From: an uncultured Oxalobacteraceae bacterium
GTDB lineage: Bacteria > Pseudomonadota > Gammaproteobacteria > Burkholderiales > Burkholderiaceae
Reading direction: 5' to 3'
Assembly (NCBI GenBank): GCA_946480015.1
Contig: CAMLIL010000102.1
Location: 1-19,461 of the forward strand
DNA: 19,461 bases
Below are positions 1 through 9,747 of the stretch, piece by piece (the stretch's first letter is position 1; every line of letters begins with the position of its first letter). Both the position numbers and the translations under genes were made by a program. The notes beneath the pieces were generated by a model. It made no database searches and was not told where the DNA came from. It was given only the letters and a program-made list of their open reading frames with translations.

Positions 1-10
1 TTATAAAGAG

Positions 11-48
11 AAAACCCCGCTCGGCTTTGGCCTTGCGGGGTTTTTTTT
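11..48 (+). terminator. Rho-independent terminator of an upstream gene outside the window
   Basis: A GC stem CCCCGC (15-20) pairs with GCGGGG (35-40) around a 14-base loop and is followed by eight T residues (41-48). This is a textbook intrinsic terminator for rightward transcription. An A run (11-14) precedes the stem, so it may also work weakly leftward. It separates the diguanylate cyclase from whatever lies to the left. Confidence 0.9.
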
Positions 49-112
49 CGTCTGTCGATAATGGCTCCTGCCAGTCTGAAGGTGCTATGCTGCCTGGGGG
101 AGGCAGAGAAAA

Positions 113-1234
113 ATGACCGCAAAGACAAGTTCGGTATTGGAGCGTTTTTTCCCGGACCAGAAGTATTCTGACGAGATGTACGAAGAATATCGCTTCGTCA
201 GCATGGTGATGACGGCAGTCACCGGTATGGCGGGAGTGTCCCTGTGGGTCTGGGACTACGTACATGATCCGCTGGGGGCCCAGAATACAGTCTGGCTGCG
301 CTTGCTGATTCTACCGACTGCGCTGCCCTATCTCATTGCGCTTGGCATGAGATGGAATCGTCGAGCCGCCTTTGTCGCGGTCGTGATCACGTTTGCGGGC
401 TGGGAGGTCGGCTTCCTGGAGATACTTCGCCGGATTGACGGGGGAGCGAGCTACGGACTTGCAGGAGTGATGTACTTCATCATCATGCCTCTGCTGATGA
501 CACGCGGATTTTCCCTTTTCCTCAACGCTGCGCTGATCTTATTCATTACCTGCTTGCCGTTGCTGCTCGCTCTAAGCGGACTGCTTGCTGGGTTACAGGC
601 CGATAAATACGCGGTGTTGGTGTTTCCGGCAGCAACCATGGTGTTGATCGCACTATTTAGCTTCGCGCAGTTGTACCATGCGAACTGGCAGAACAGGCGA
701 TCGATCGAAGAGCTTGCACGCCTGGATCCGCTGACAGGACTGGCCAACCGGCGCTGTTTTACAAACACATTGACCGCAGAATTGGCGCGCTGTCAGCGAT
801 TGCACCATCCGCTATCCCTGCTATTGCTCGATATCGATCATTTCAAGGAAATCAACGATACCTACGGCCACGGCGTCGGCGATGCGGCGATTCATTCCTT
901 AGGCGCCGCATGTAGTTCAGCCGTGCGCGCTATCGACCTGGTGGCCCGGATCGGAGGCGATGAGTTCGCAATAATTCTCTTTGAAACACCAGGCGATCAG
1001 GCCAGCGTCGTGGCCGAGCGAATTCGCGCACTAGTCGAGGAAATGGCAGTCAAAGCGGTCAACGGAAATGCGGTCAGATTAACTGTCAGCATTGGCGTAT
1101 CGGACGGGATATGCTCCGCTGACGACTTGCTGCAAGCGGCCGATGAAGCACTTTACGCATCCAAGCGGTCGGGACGCAATAGCATCCAATACACACCCTC
1201 GAATCATGCGGAACGCGTTTCTGCCGGCGTGTGA
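113..1234 (+). CDS. Membrane-anchored diguanylate cyclase (GGDEF domain)
   Basis: Probable inner-membrane enzyme that condenses two GTP into the second messenger cyclic di-GMP. The 373-residue protein has about six hydrophobic segments in residues 28-186, a short linker, then a GGDEF domain (about 200-360) that opens with DPLTGLANRR. The active-site motif is intact as GGDEF at 281-285. The allosteric inhibition site RxxD is present as RAID at 272-275, the standard five residues upstream, so product feedback is expected. The membrane part matches no named sensor domain that I can recognise, so the input signal is unknown. The ATG at 113 follows a purine-rich stretch (GGGGAGG, AGAG). The gene stands alone, with a terminator before it, and ends 6 bases from the convergent cobQ. 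Its base composition looks more AT-rich than the cob genes beside it. Family assignment is secure; the regulated behaviour is not known. Confidence 0.93.
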   Translation: MTAKTSSVLERFFPDQKYSDEMYEEYRFVSMVMTAVTGMAGVSLWVWDYVHDPLGAQNTVWLRLLILPTALPYLIALGMRWNRRAAFVAVVITFAGWEVGFLEILRRIDGGASYGLAGVMYFIIMPLLMTRGFSLFLNAALILFITCLPLLLALSGLLAGLQADKYAVLVFPAATMVLIALFSFAQLYHANWQNRRSIEELARLDPLTGLANRRCFTNTLTAELARCQRLHHPLSLLLLDIDHFKEINDTYGHGVGDAAIHSLGAACSSAVRAIDLVARIGGDEFAIILFETPGDQASVVAERIRALVEEMAVKAVNGNAVRLTVSIGVSDGICSADDLLQAADEALYASKRSGRNSIQYTPSNHAERVSAGV

Positions 1235-1240
1235 ATTGTG

Positions 1241-2728
1241 TCATGGCGAACCGCGAGAAGCTGCCTGGGAAAAGGCTTGCCAGCCGACCGACCGCCTGAT
1301 CAGCGCCTCCAGCAGCGGTCGGGCCGCTTCTGCGATCCGCTCCAGGCTGGCCTCGCGCAGCGCATGGGTATCGACCGCGTGATCCGACGCCAGCCCCGCC
1401 CAGCCCAGCAGCGCCGCGCAGGCGGGCGCCGAATCGAACATCCCGTGCAGATAGCTGCCCAGGATCTGCCCATCGGCCGACAGCGCGCCTTCCGGCCGAC
1501 CACCGATGCGGAAAGCCGGCCGCGCCAGGCCCGCCCCGCGCGACTCGCCCATGTGGATCTCGTAGCCGCTCACCGGCGCATCGGCAAAGCAGCAACTGCC
1601 GTTCACATACACCAGCTTCTTCTTCAAGGTCAGCTCGGTCTCGATGTCGAGCAGACCAAGCCCTCGCGATACATCGGCCTGTCCCTCCACTCCATGCGGA
1701 TCGGCCACGCTCGTTCCCAGCATCTGGTAACCGCCGCAGATGCCGATCACCTTGCCGCCATAGCGCAGATGGCGCGCCAGATAAGGCTCCCAGCCGTTCG
1801 CCTGTAGCCAGGCCAGATCGCTGCGCGTGTTCTTCGTCCCGGGGATGATCACCAGGTCGCAGGGCGGAATCGCAAATCCCTGGCTGGCGAAATGCAGATC
1901 CACATCGGGATGGGCGCGCAGCGCATCGAAGTCGGTGTGATTGCTCATGCGCGGCAGGCGCGCCACCACCACGCGGAACGCGCCCTGGCTGGCCTGCACC
2001 GTATCCACGCCGTCTTCCGCGTCCAGGAACAGCCCCTCTAGATACGGCAGCACCGCAAGCACCGGCTTGCCGGTCTGCTCCTCCAGCCAGTCCAGCCCCG
2101 ATTCCAGCAGGGCGATATCGCCGCGGAAGCGGTTGATCACGAAACCGGCCACGCGCGCGCGTTCGCTCTCCGACAGGCAGGCCAGCGTGCCGACGATGTG
2201 GGCGAACACGCCGCCCCGGTCGATATCGGCCACCAGGATAACCGGGCAATCGACCGCTTCTGCGAAGCCCATGTTGGCGATGTCGCGTTCGCGCAGATTG
2301 ATTTCGGCCGGGCTGCCGGCGCCTTCTACCAGCACCGCGTCATACTGCTTGCGCAGGCGCCCGTACGATTCCAGCACCGCCACCATCGCCGTGGCCTTGT
2401 AGCCTTGATAGTCGCGCGCATTCATCTCCGCGCGCACCACGCCATGGATGATCACCTGCGCCCCGATATTGCTGGACGGTTTGAGCAGTACCGGATTCAT
2501 GTCCGTGTGCGGCGCCAGACCCGCAGCGGCAGCCTGCAGCGCCTGTGCGCGGCCGATCTCGCCGCCGTCCTCTGTGACCGCGCTGTTAAGCGCCATGTTC
2601 TGCGGCTTGAACGGCACCACCCGGACGCCCCCGTTGCGCAGCAGCCGGCACAAGGCCGCCACCACCGTACTCTTGCCGGCGTCCGACGTGGTCCCCTGGA
2701 CCATCAAAGTGGAAAAGGGCAGCTTCAC
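1241..2728 (-). CDS. cobQ: Cobyric acid synthase CobQ (glutamine-hydrolysing)
   Basis: Cytosolic enzyme that amidates the b, d, e and g side chains of adenosylcobyrinic acid a,c-diamide, using four glutamine and four ATP, to give adenosylcobyric acid. The N-terminal dethiobiotin-synthetase-like ATPase domain begins with the P-loop variant [10 protein letters not shown]. The C-terminal class I glutamine amidotransferase domain has its nucleophile Cys at about residue 331 (GICGGYQ) and the catalytic His at about 428 (SYLHGMF). I place the start at the GTG at 2728, giving 495 residues, which is normal for CobQ. That GTG overlaps the btuF stop as GTGA, and the protein then opens with the expected [11 protein letters not shown]. 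The frame stays open further upstream, but that extension runs inside btuF and looks like no protein family. It is the last gene of the operon and converges on the diguanylate cyclase without a visible terminator between them. Confidence 0.95.
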   Translation of the reverse strand: MKLPFSTLMVQGTTSDAGKSTVVAALCRLLRNGGVRVVPFKPQNMALNSAVTEDGGEIGRAQALQAAAAGLAPHTDMNPVLLKPSSNIGAQVIIHGVVRAEMNARDYQGYKATAMVAVLESYGRLRKQYDAVLVEGAGSPAEINLRERDIANMGFAEAVDCPVILVADIDRGGVFAHIVGTLACLSESERARVAGFVINRFRGDIALLESGLDWLEEQTGKPVLAVLPYLEGLFLDAEDGVDTVQASQGAFRVVVARLPRMSNHTDFDALRAHPDVDLHFASQGFAIPPCDLVIIPGTKNTRSDLAWLQANGWEPYLARHLRYGGKVIGICGGYQMLGTSVADPHGVEGQADVSRGLGLLDIETELTLKKKLVYVNGSCCFADAPVSGYEIHMGESRGAGLARPAFRIGGRPEGALSADGQILGSYLHGMFDSAPACAALLGWAGLASDHAVDTHALREASLERIAEAARPLLEALIRRSVGWQAFSQAASRGSP

Positions 2729-3612
2729 GGCGCCGCCTTGCGGCGCTGGCGCGCCAGCTCCAGCTTTTCGCACAGGGCGGCGGTACCCGCGACCATACGC
2801 GGCCCGGGGCGGTTGGTCAGATTCCCATCGACCTTGAACAGGTTCCCGCGCTTGACTGCGGTCATGGTGGTGTATGGCCGCCACACATTCACACCGCCGC
2901 CGCCCGCACTGCGTTCGGCGGTATCGAAGATCGCTTCAGGATCGAGCTGCAGCACCGACTCCAGGCTCACTACCGGCGCGGTGGTTTTCATGTCGACGAA
3001 AATGTTCTCGCCCCCGCACAGGCGGATCGCGTCGCTGACGATATGGCTGCCGCTCAGCGTATAGAGCGGCTTGTCCCACACCTGGTAGAACATCCGCACC
3101 GGCGGGCGGTTGCGGTAGCGCGTGCCGAGCGCCGCCAGCTTTTGGCGCAGGTCCGCCGCGGCCGCGTCGGCCACCGCCTCCGTTCCCAGCAGCTTGCCCA
3201 AGCGGTTCAAGCTGCTGGGGATGTCGTCCAGCTTGCGCGGCTCGCTGTGAAACATCGGTATGCCGAGCGCGCGGATCTGCTCGATCTGGCGTTCAGAACT
3301 ACCGTGCAGCCACACCACGATCAGATCCGGCTTCATGGCGATCACGCGTTCCAGATCCACCTGGCGGTTGGTGCCGATGTTGGCGATGCGTTTGGCCGCC
3401 TCGGGATAGTCGCTGTAGGTGACCACGCCCACGATCTTGTCGCTGCCGCCCGCCGCGAACAGCAATTCCGTCACGTGCGGCGCCATCGCAATCACGCGCT
3501 GTGCCGGCTTGGCCAGCGTGACCGGGCGGCCGTCGTCGTCGGCCACCGTAATGGCGGCCGCCGCATTCAGGGACATGGCGGCAATCAGCGGCGCCAGCAG
3601 GGTCTTGCTCAT
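2725..3612 (-). CDS. btuF: Periplasmic cobalamin-binding protein of the BtuCDF importer
   Basis: Probable substrate-binding protein that carries corrinoids across the periplasm to BtuCD. The 295-residue protein starts with a signal peptide (MSKTLL..., hydrophobic to about residue 20, likely cut after the AAAA run). No lipobox cysteine is seen, so it should be soluble. The mature part has the class III binding-protein pattern: a first lobe with [17 protein letters not shown], then DLIVVW, a long helical linker, and a second lobe containing LCGGENIF. The ATG at 3612 is preferred over an in-frame ATG five codons upstream because it overlaps the cobD stop as ATGA and leaves a clean signal peptide. 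It sits apart from btuC and btuD but in the same operon. BtuF and iron-siderophore binding proteins share this fold, so the ligand is assigned from its neighbours rather than from a diagnostic residue. Confidence 0.87.
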   Translation of the reverse strand: MSKTLLAPLIAAMSLNAAAAITVADDDGRPVTLAKPAQRVIAMAPHVTELLFAAGGSDKIVGVVTYSDYPEAAKRIANIGTNRQVDLERVIAMKPDLIVVWLHGSSERQIEQIRALGIPMFHSEPRKLDDIPSSLNRLGKLLGTEAVADAAAADLRQKLAALGTRYRNRPPVRMFYQVWDKPLYTLSGSHIVSDAIRLCGGENIFVDMKTTAPVVSLESVLQLDPEAIFDTAERSAGGGGVNVWRPYTTMTAVKRGNLFKVDGNLTNRPGPRMVAGTAALCEKLELARQRRKAAP

Positions 3613-4592
3613 CGTGTCGAACTCCATTCGTGCAGTGCGTTATCCAGCCGCGTCCAGCTGTGCTCATCGGGTGGCAGGCCGAGGCGGATGCCGCGCGCGG
3701 CCTGCCCGAACAGACGCACCCAGATTCCGCGTTCGGCCATATGCTGTCTGAAAGCTTCAGGCCGCGCTTCCGGCCACCATCGGAACAGGGGACAGCCGTG
3801 CGCCTCGATGCCGTGCCGCGCCAGCAGGGCATGAAGACGCGCCCCATCGGCAATCAGCCTCACGCGCGTCGTGTCCTGCCATGCCTGGTCGAGCAGGGCG
3901 GCGCGGCAGACCTGTTGCGCCGGGCCGCTCACCGTCCACGGCCCCAAGGCATCGGCGAGAAGCGCCAGCAGTTGCGGATGCGCCGCCGCGAAGCCGACCC
4001 GCACACCCGCCAAGCCGAAAAACTTTCCCACCGAACGCAGCACGATCAGGCCCGGCCTGCCGCTGTGCGCGGCCACGCTGAACTCGGGCGAGGTGTCCGC
4101 GAACGCCTCGTCGACCACCAGCCAGCCGCTCCGGCTTTCCAGCTCGGCCGCCCACGCCAGCAGGCGCTCGGCCGGCACGCGCTCGCCGGTCGGATTGTTC
4201 GGATTACAGACCACCATCACGTCGCACCCATCGGGGTCGAGCGCCGCATACGGCACTTCGCGCATGTTGTGGCCGTGGCGCGCCCAGTGGTGGGCATGCT
4301 CGGCATACGATGGCGCCGCCACCACCACGCGCGATGGAGCGCGCAGTGCCGGCAAGGCCTGAATAGCCGCTTGCGTGCCCGCCACCGCCAGCACATGCGG
4401 GGCGCCGTAGTAGCGCCGCGCCGCCGCCAGCAGCAGCGGATCGGTTTCGGGCAGACGGTGCCAGGCGTGGCCATCGACAGGCGGCGCCGGATACCAGCGC
4501 GGATTCAGTCCGGCCGAGAGATCGACCCAGTCGTCCAGCGGGCGTCCGAACTGTTGCGCCGCCGCGCGCAGATTGCCGCCATGTTCAAGCAT
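3609..4592 (-). CDS. cobD: Threonine-phosphate decarboxylase CobD (PLP-dependent)
   Basis: Fold-type I aminotransferase-like enzyme that decarboxylates L-threonine O-3-phosphate to (R)-1-amino-2-propanol phosphate, the arm that CbiB joins to cobyric acid. In Pseudomonas-style nomenclature it is cobC. The 327-residue protein begins with the family-typical MLEHGGN, then DLSAGLNP, which binds near the substrate. Other features are the NPNNPTG motif, the DEAF aspartate that contacts the PLP ring nitrogen, and the Schiff-base lysine at about residue 190 in SVGKFFGLAG. A late Arg in IRLGLP should hold the substrate carboxylate. The start overlaps the last 8 bases of cbiB, and the stop overlaps the btuF start as ATGA. 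Histidinol-phosphate aminotransferase is the closest alternative, but the N-terminus and the cob context favour CobD. Confidence 0.93.
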   Translation of the reverse strand: MLEHGGNLRAAAQQFGRPLDDWVDLSAGLNPRWYPAPPVDGHAWHRLPETDPLLLAAARRYYGAPHVLAVAGTQAAIQALPALRAPSRVVVAAPSYAEHAHHWARHGHNMREVPYAALDPDGCDVMVVCNPNNPTGERVPAERLLAWAAELESRSGWLVVDEAFADTSPEFSVAAHSGRPGLIVLRSVGKFFGLAGVRVGFAAAHPQLLALLADALGPWTVSGPAQQVCRAALLDQAWQDTTRVRLIADGARLHALLARHGIEAHGCPLFRWWPEARPEAFRQHMAERGIWVRLFGQAARGIRLGLPPDEHSWTRLDNALHEWSSTR

Positions 4593-5505
4593 GCCGTACT
4601 CCGGCGGCGATCAGGCCTGCCGCGGCAAGCCACAAGGCGGTCGTCTTCGCAACCAGCATCCAGGCGCGCGCGATATCGCCTGCCTGCGGCGCATGGCCCT
4701 GTCCGAGGGGAGGGCGCCGTTCCTCGACCCCGTCGTAGGTCGCCGAACCGCCCAGCGCCAGTCCGAGCGCACCGGCGCCGCTGGCCATCACCGGGCCCGC
4801 ATTCGGGCTTGGCCACGCCGGCGCCTGCGTGCGCCAGCAGCGCCATGCAAGGCGGCGGCTGTCGGCCAGCAGCACATACGACAGCGCGGTCAGGCGTGCC
4901 GGCAGAAAGTTCAAGGCATCGTCGATGCGCGCCGCCGTCCGGCCGAACAGATTAAAGCGGTTGCTGCGGTAGCCCCACATCGCATCGAGCGTATTTGCCA
5001 GCCGGAACAGCAGGGCGCCGGGGCCGCCGGCCAGTGCGAACCAGAACAGCGTGCCGAAGACCGCGTCGTTGCCGTTTTCGAGCAGCGATTCGGTACTCGC
5101 CTTGGCCAGATCCTGTTCGCTCGCCGTGCCGGTGTCGCGGCTGACGATGCGGCCCGTCAGCGTTCGGGCGCCAGCCAGTTCGCCAGCGATAAGCGCGTCC
5201 GCGATGGGAAGATTGTGCTCGCGCAGGCTGCGCAGACCGATGGCAAAGTAGAGCAGCAGCGCGTGCGCCGCGTAGCTGCGGGTGGTGGCGGCCAGCAGCG
5301 TCGGCGGCAGCACCGCGAGTGCCCACGCCACCGCACCGCGCGCCACGCGCCAGCGCCCGCGATTGAGCCGGCGTTCTAGGAACATTGCCAGATTGCCGAA
5401 TCCGACCAGCGGATGCCAGCGGCGTGCTTCGCCGAGCAGCAGGTCAAGCGCGACCCCGCACGCCAGCAGCACCGCGATCTCCGTCACGCTCAAACCCATC
5501 AGCAT
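4585..5505 (-). CDS. cbiB: Adenosylcobinamide-phosphate synthase CbiB
   Basis: Integral inner-membrane enzyme that amidates the f side chain of adenosylcobyric acid with aminopropanol phosphate from CobD, giving adenosylcobinamide phosphate. The 306-residue length is normal. Recognisable family blocks are HPLVGFGN near residue 31, the GRIVSRDT block, ESLLENGNDAVFG followed by LFWFALAGGPG, the NTLDAMWGYR segment, and FGRTAARIDDALNFLPARLTAL. Several hydrophobic stretches flank these. The ESLLEN-type active block differs from the ESLAENTVDG form of enteric enzymes, which I believe is usual in Burkholderiales. The ATG at 5505 overlaps the cobU stop by 7 bases; a second ATG two codons later (5499) is also possible and would give the same protein less two residues. 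In other nomenclature this gene is cobD. Confidence 0.94.
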   Translation of the reverse strand: MLMGLSVTEIAVLLACGVALDLLLGEARRWHPLVGFGNLAMFLERRLNRGRWRVARGAVAWALAVLPPTLLAATTRSYAAHALLLYFAIGLRSLREHNLPIADALIAGELAGARTLTGRIVSRDTGTASEQDLAKASTESLLENGNDAVFGTLFWFALAGGPGALLFRLANTLDAMWGYRSNRFNLFGRTAARIDDALNFLPARLTALSYVLLADSRRLAWRCWRTQAPAWPSPNAGPVMASGAGALGLALGGSATYDGVEERRPPLGQGHAPQAGDIARAWMLVAKTTALWLAAAGLIAAGVRHA

Positions 5506-6052
5506 GGGCTGCCCTTGAGCACCATCGGCAGTCCGGCCGCGATGAACACCGCGCGGTCGGCCAGCGCCGCCACGGCCTGATTGAGCCGGCCCGCTTCATC
5601 GACAAAACAGCGCGTGACCGCGCCCATCGGCACTATCCCCATCCCGACCTCGTTCGATACCAGCACCACGTCGCCGGCGGCCGTGCGCAGGGTATCGAGC
5701 AGGCGCGCGCGCTGCGCCCCGAACAGCGGCGGCAGGCTCACCACGCCGGCCTCGGGAAAGTCGCGGCAATCCGAAAAGATCAGGTTCGACAGCCACAAGG
5801 TCAGGCAGTCGACCAGCACCACCCGGCTGGGCGCGGTCCAGCGCGCGATGGCATCCGCCAGCAACAGCGGCTCCTCCACCGTGGCCCAGTGCGCGGGGCG
5901 CTGGCGCCGGTGGTGGGCGATACGTTCGCCCATTTCGCCGTCGCTGTCGCGCGCGGTGGCGATATAAATTACTTCGCGGCCGCTGTATGCCGCCAGCTTC
6001 TCCGCGTAGGCGCTCTTGCCGGAGCGCGCACCGCCCAGCACCAGGGTCACGC

Positions 6053-6056
<4 letters not shown>
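5499..6056 (-). CDS. cobU: Bifunctional adenosylcobinamide kinase / cobinamide-phosphate guanylyltransferase
   Basis: Cytosolic enzyme (CobU, also CobP) that phosphorylates adenosylcobinamide and then transfers GMP from GTP to make adenosylcobinamide-GDP, the substrate of CobS. The 185-residue protein is of standard length. The P-loop is GGARSGKS at 8-15. The paired histidines at 48-49 in ERIAHHRRQRP include the residue expected to carry the covalent GMP (His46 in Salmonella). VDCLTLWLSN and NEVGMGIVP are further family motifs. The ATG at 6056 overlaps the cobB stop as ATGA; an open frame extends far upstream but lies inside cobB. A kinase that acts on free cobinamide fits with import of incomplete corrinoids through the Btu proteins of the same operon. 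Confidence 0.95.
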
Positions 6057-7338
<1,282 letters not shown>

Positions 7339-7339
<1 letters not shown>

Positions 7340-7937
7340 CACCACTCCGTGCCCGCCTGCGCCGCGATGCCGGCCTTGAACGCGTGCTTGACCACCGTCA
7401 TGTCGGTGACGGTATCGGCGATTTCGATCAGTTGTTCGGGAGCGCCGCGGCCGGTGATGACCACGTGCTGCATGGGCGGGCGCTCCAGCAGGTCGGCGAT
7501 GACGCTCTCCACGTCCAGGTAACGGTATTTGAGCGCGATGTTCAGTTCATCGAACAGCACCAGGCCGATACCCGGATCGGCCAAAAACTGCTTGGCCAGC
7601 TTCCAGGCTTCTTCGGCCTTGCGGATATCGCGTTCGCGGTCCTGGGTTTCCCAGGTATAGCCTTCGCCCATCGCATGAAACTGCACTTCGTCGGGGAAGC
7701 GGCGCAGGAACTTCTCTTCGCCGGTCGACATTGCGCCTTTGATGAACTGGACCACGGCCACCTTCATGCCATGCCCCATGGCGCGGACCACCATGCCGAA
7801 CCCGCTGGAGCTCTTGCCCTTGCCGTTGCCGGTATTGACGATGATGATGCCGATTTCCTTCTGCGCGGCGGCGATCTTTTCGTCGATGATCGCCTTCTTG
7901 CGCTCCATGCGCACGCGATGGCGCTCGTTGATGTCGT

Positions 7938-7941
<4 letters not shown>
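7339..7941 (-). CDS. cobO: Corrinoid adenosyltransferase (CobO/BtuR family)
   Basis: Transfers the 5'-deoxyadenosyl group of ATP to reduced cob(I)alamin or its precursors, forming the carbon-cobalt bond. The 200-residue cytosolic protein has a basic N-terminal helix (residues 4-28), then the family P-loop NTGNGKGKSS at 36-45. QFIKGAMSTGE (66-75), a Walker B-like LVLFDELN (127-134) and VITGRGAP (161-168) follow. Together they define the CobA/CobO/BtuR family and exclude the unrelated PduO and EutT types. The ATG at 7941 overlaps the btuD stop as ATGA. Its place directly after the transporter genes suggests that imported corrinoids are adenosylated at once, which also makes the effector read by the riboswitch upstream of btuB. 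Confidence 0.96.
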
Positions 7942-8707
<766 letters not shown>

Positions 8708-8711
<4 letters not shown>

Positions 8712-9733
8712 TTGCGGTGCAGCCTGTGCAGCTGAAACAGGAATACGGGCGCACCGATCAGCGCCGTCACCACGCCGACCGGAAGCTGCTGCGGCGCCAC
8801 CACCGTGCGCGCCAGGGTGTCGGCCAGCACGAGATAGGCGCCACCGCTCAGCGCCGCCGCCGGAATCAGCAGACGGTGGTCCGGGCCGCAGGCAAAGCGG
8901 CAGGCATGCGGCACGATCAGGCCGACGAAGCCGATGCTGCCGGCGCTCGTCACGGCCGCCGCCGTCAGCAGGCCGGAACAGAAAAACAGTCCCTTCCTGA
9001 GCGCGCCGACGCGAATGCCCAGCGTGGCCGCGCCTTCCGCGTGCAGTGCCAGCACGTTCAGCGCGCGCGCGCTGCGCAGCGCAAACACCAGGCCGATGAG
9101 CAGAACGATCCACGGAATGCCGCGCAGCGGCGCACCGGCCAGGTCGCCGATCAGCCAGAAGATCATGCTGCGCAGCCGGCTTTCGGGCGCGATCGACAGC
9201 ATCAGGGACACCATCGCCATGCAGGCCGAGGACAGGATCACCCCGGTCAGCAGCAGCAGCGAAGCGCCGCCCTCGGCCGCGCCACCGCCGCGCAGGTCGC
9301 GCCGTGCCAGCAGGTACAGCATCGCCGAGATCGCGATCGCCCCACCAAAGGCCGCCGCGTCGACCACCCACAGCGCGCACATCGTCATCAACGCCGCCAG
9401 CGCGCCCACGGAGGCGCCACCCGAGATACCCAGTACATAGGGATCGGCCAGCGGATTTCTGAGCAGAGCCTGCATCATCACGCCCGCCAGCGCGAGCGAA
9501 GCGCCGGTGACGAAGGCCACCAGGGCGCGTGACAGGCGCAGGTCGAGCAGGGTGGCCGCGAGCGTGTCCGCTTTTCCGTGCGCCAGCTGCTGCAGCGCCG
9601 CCGGTATCTCTGCCAGCGGTACCGACACCGAACCGACCATGCCGGCCAGGACCAGGCTGGCCACGGCAAGCACGGCCAGGGTCGCGATCACGACCGTGGC
9701 ACGGTAACGCAGTTTGCGGAAAAACGGATGCAC
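8708..9733 (-). CDS. btuC: Cobalamin ABC transporter permease, FecCD family
   Basis: Inner-membrane permease with about ten transmembrane helices, forming the channel of the corrinoid importer with BtuD and receiving substrate from BtuF. The 341-residue length is typical. The FecCD hallmark is clear: RLSRALVAF, then GASLALAGVMMQ, RNPLADPYVLG and GISGGASVGA. A second conserved block, GLIVPHACR, should contact the ATPase. The GTG start at 9733 is supported by a strong Shine-Dalgarno sequence 7 bases upstream. The gene begins 12 bases after btuB, the largest gap in the operon; every later junction is an overlap. Confidence 0.93.
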
Positions 9734-9740
9734 GCGAAGC

Positions 9741-9747
9741 TCTCCTT
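9741..9747 (-). promoter_or_regulatory. Ribosome binding site that fixes the GTG start of btuC
   Basis: On the minus strand this reads AAGGAGA, almost a full anti-16S match, and ends 7 bases before the GTG at 9733. It overlaps the TAA stop of btuB (9746-9748), so ribosomes ending btuB can restart on btuC. Confidence 0.8.

Noticed and set aside
2729..2884. N-terminal extension of cobQ to an ATG at 2884
   Set aside because: The extra 52 codons lie inside btuF and resemble no known domain. The GTG at 2728 gives a normal-length CobQ and a GTGA overlap.
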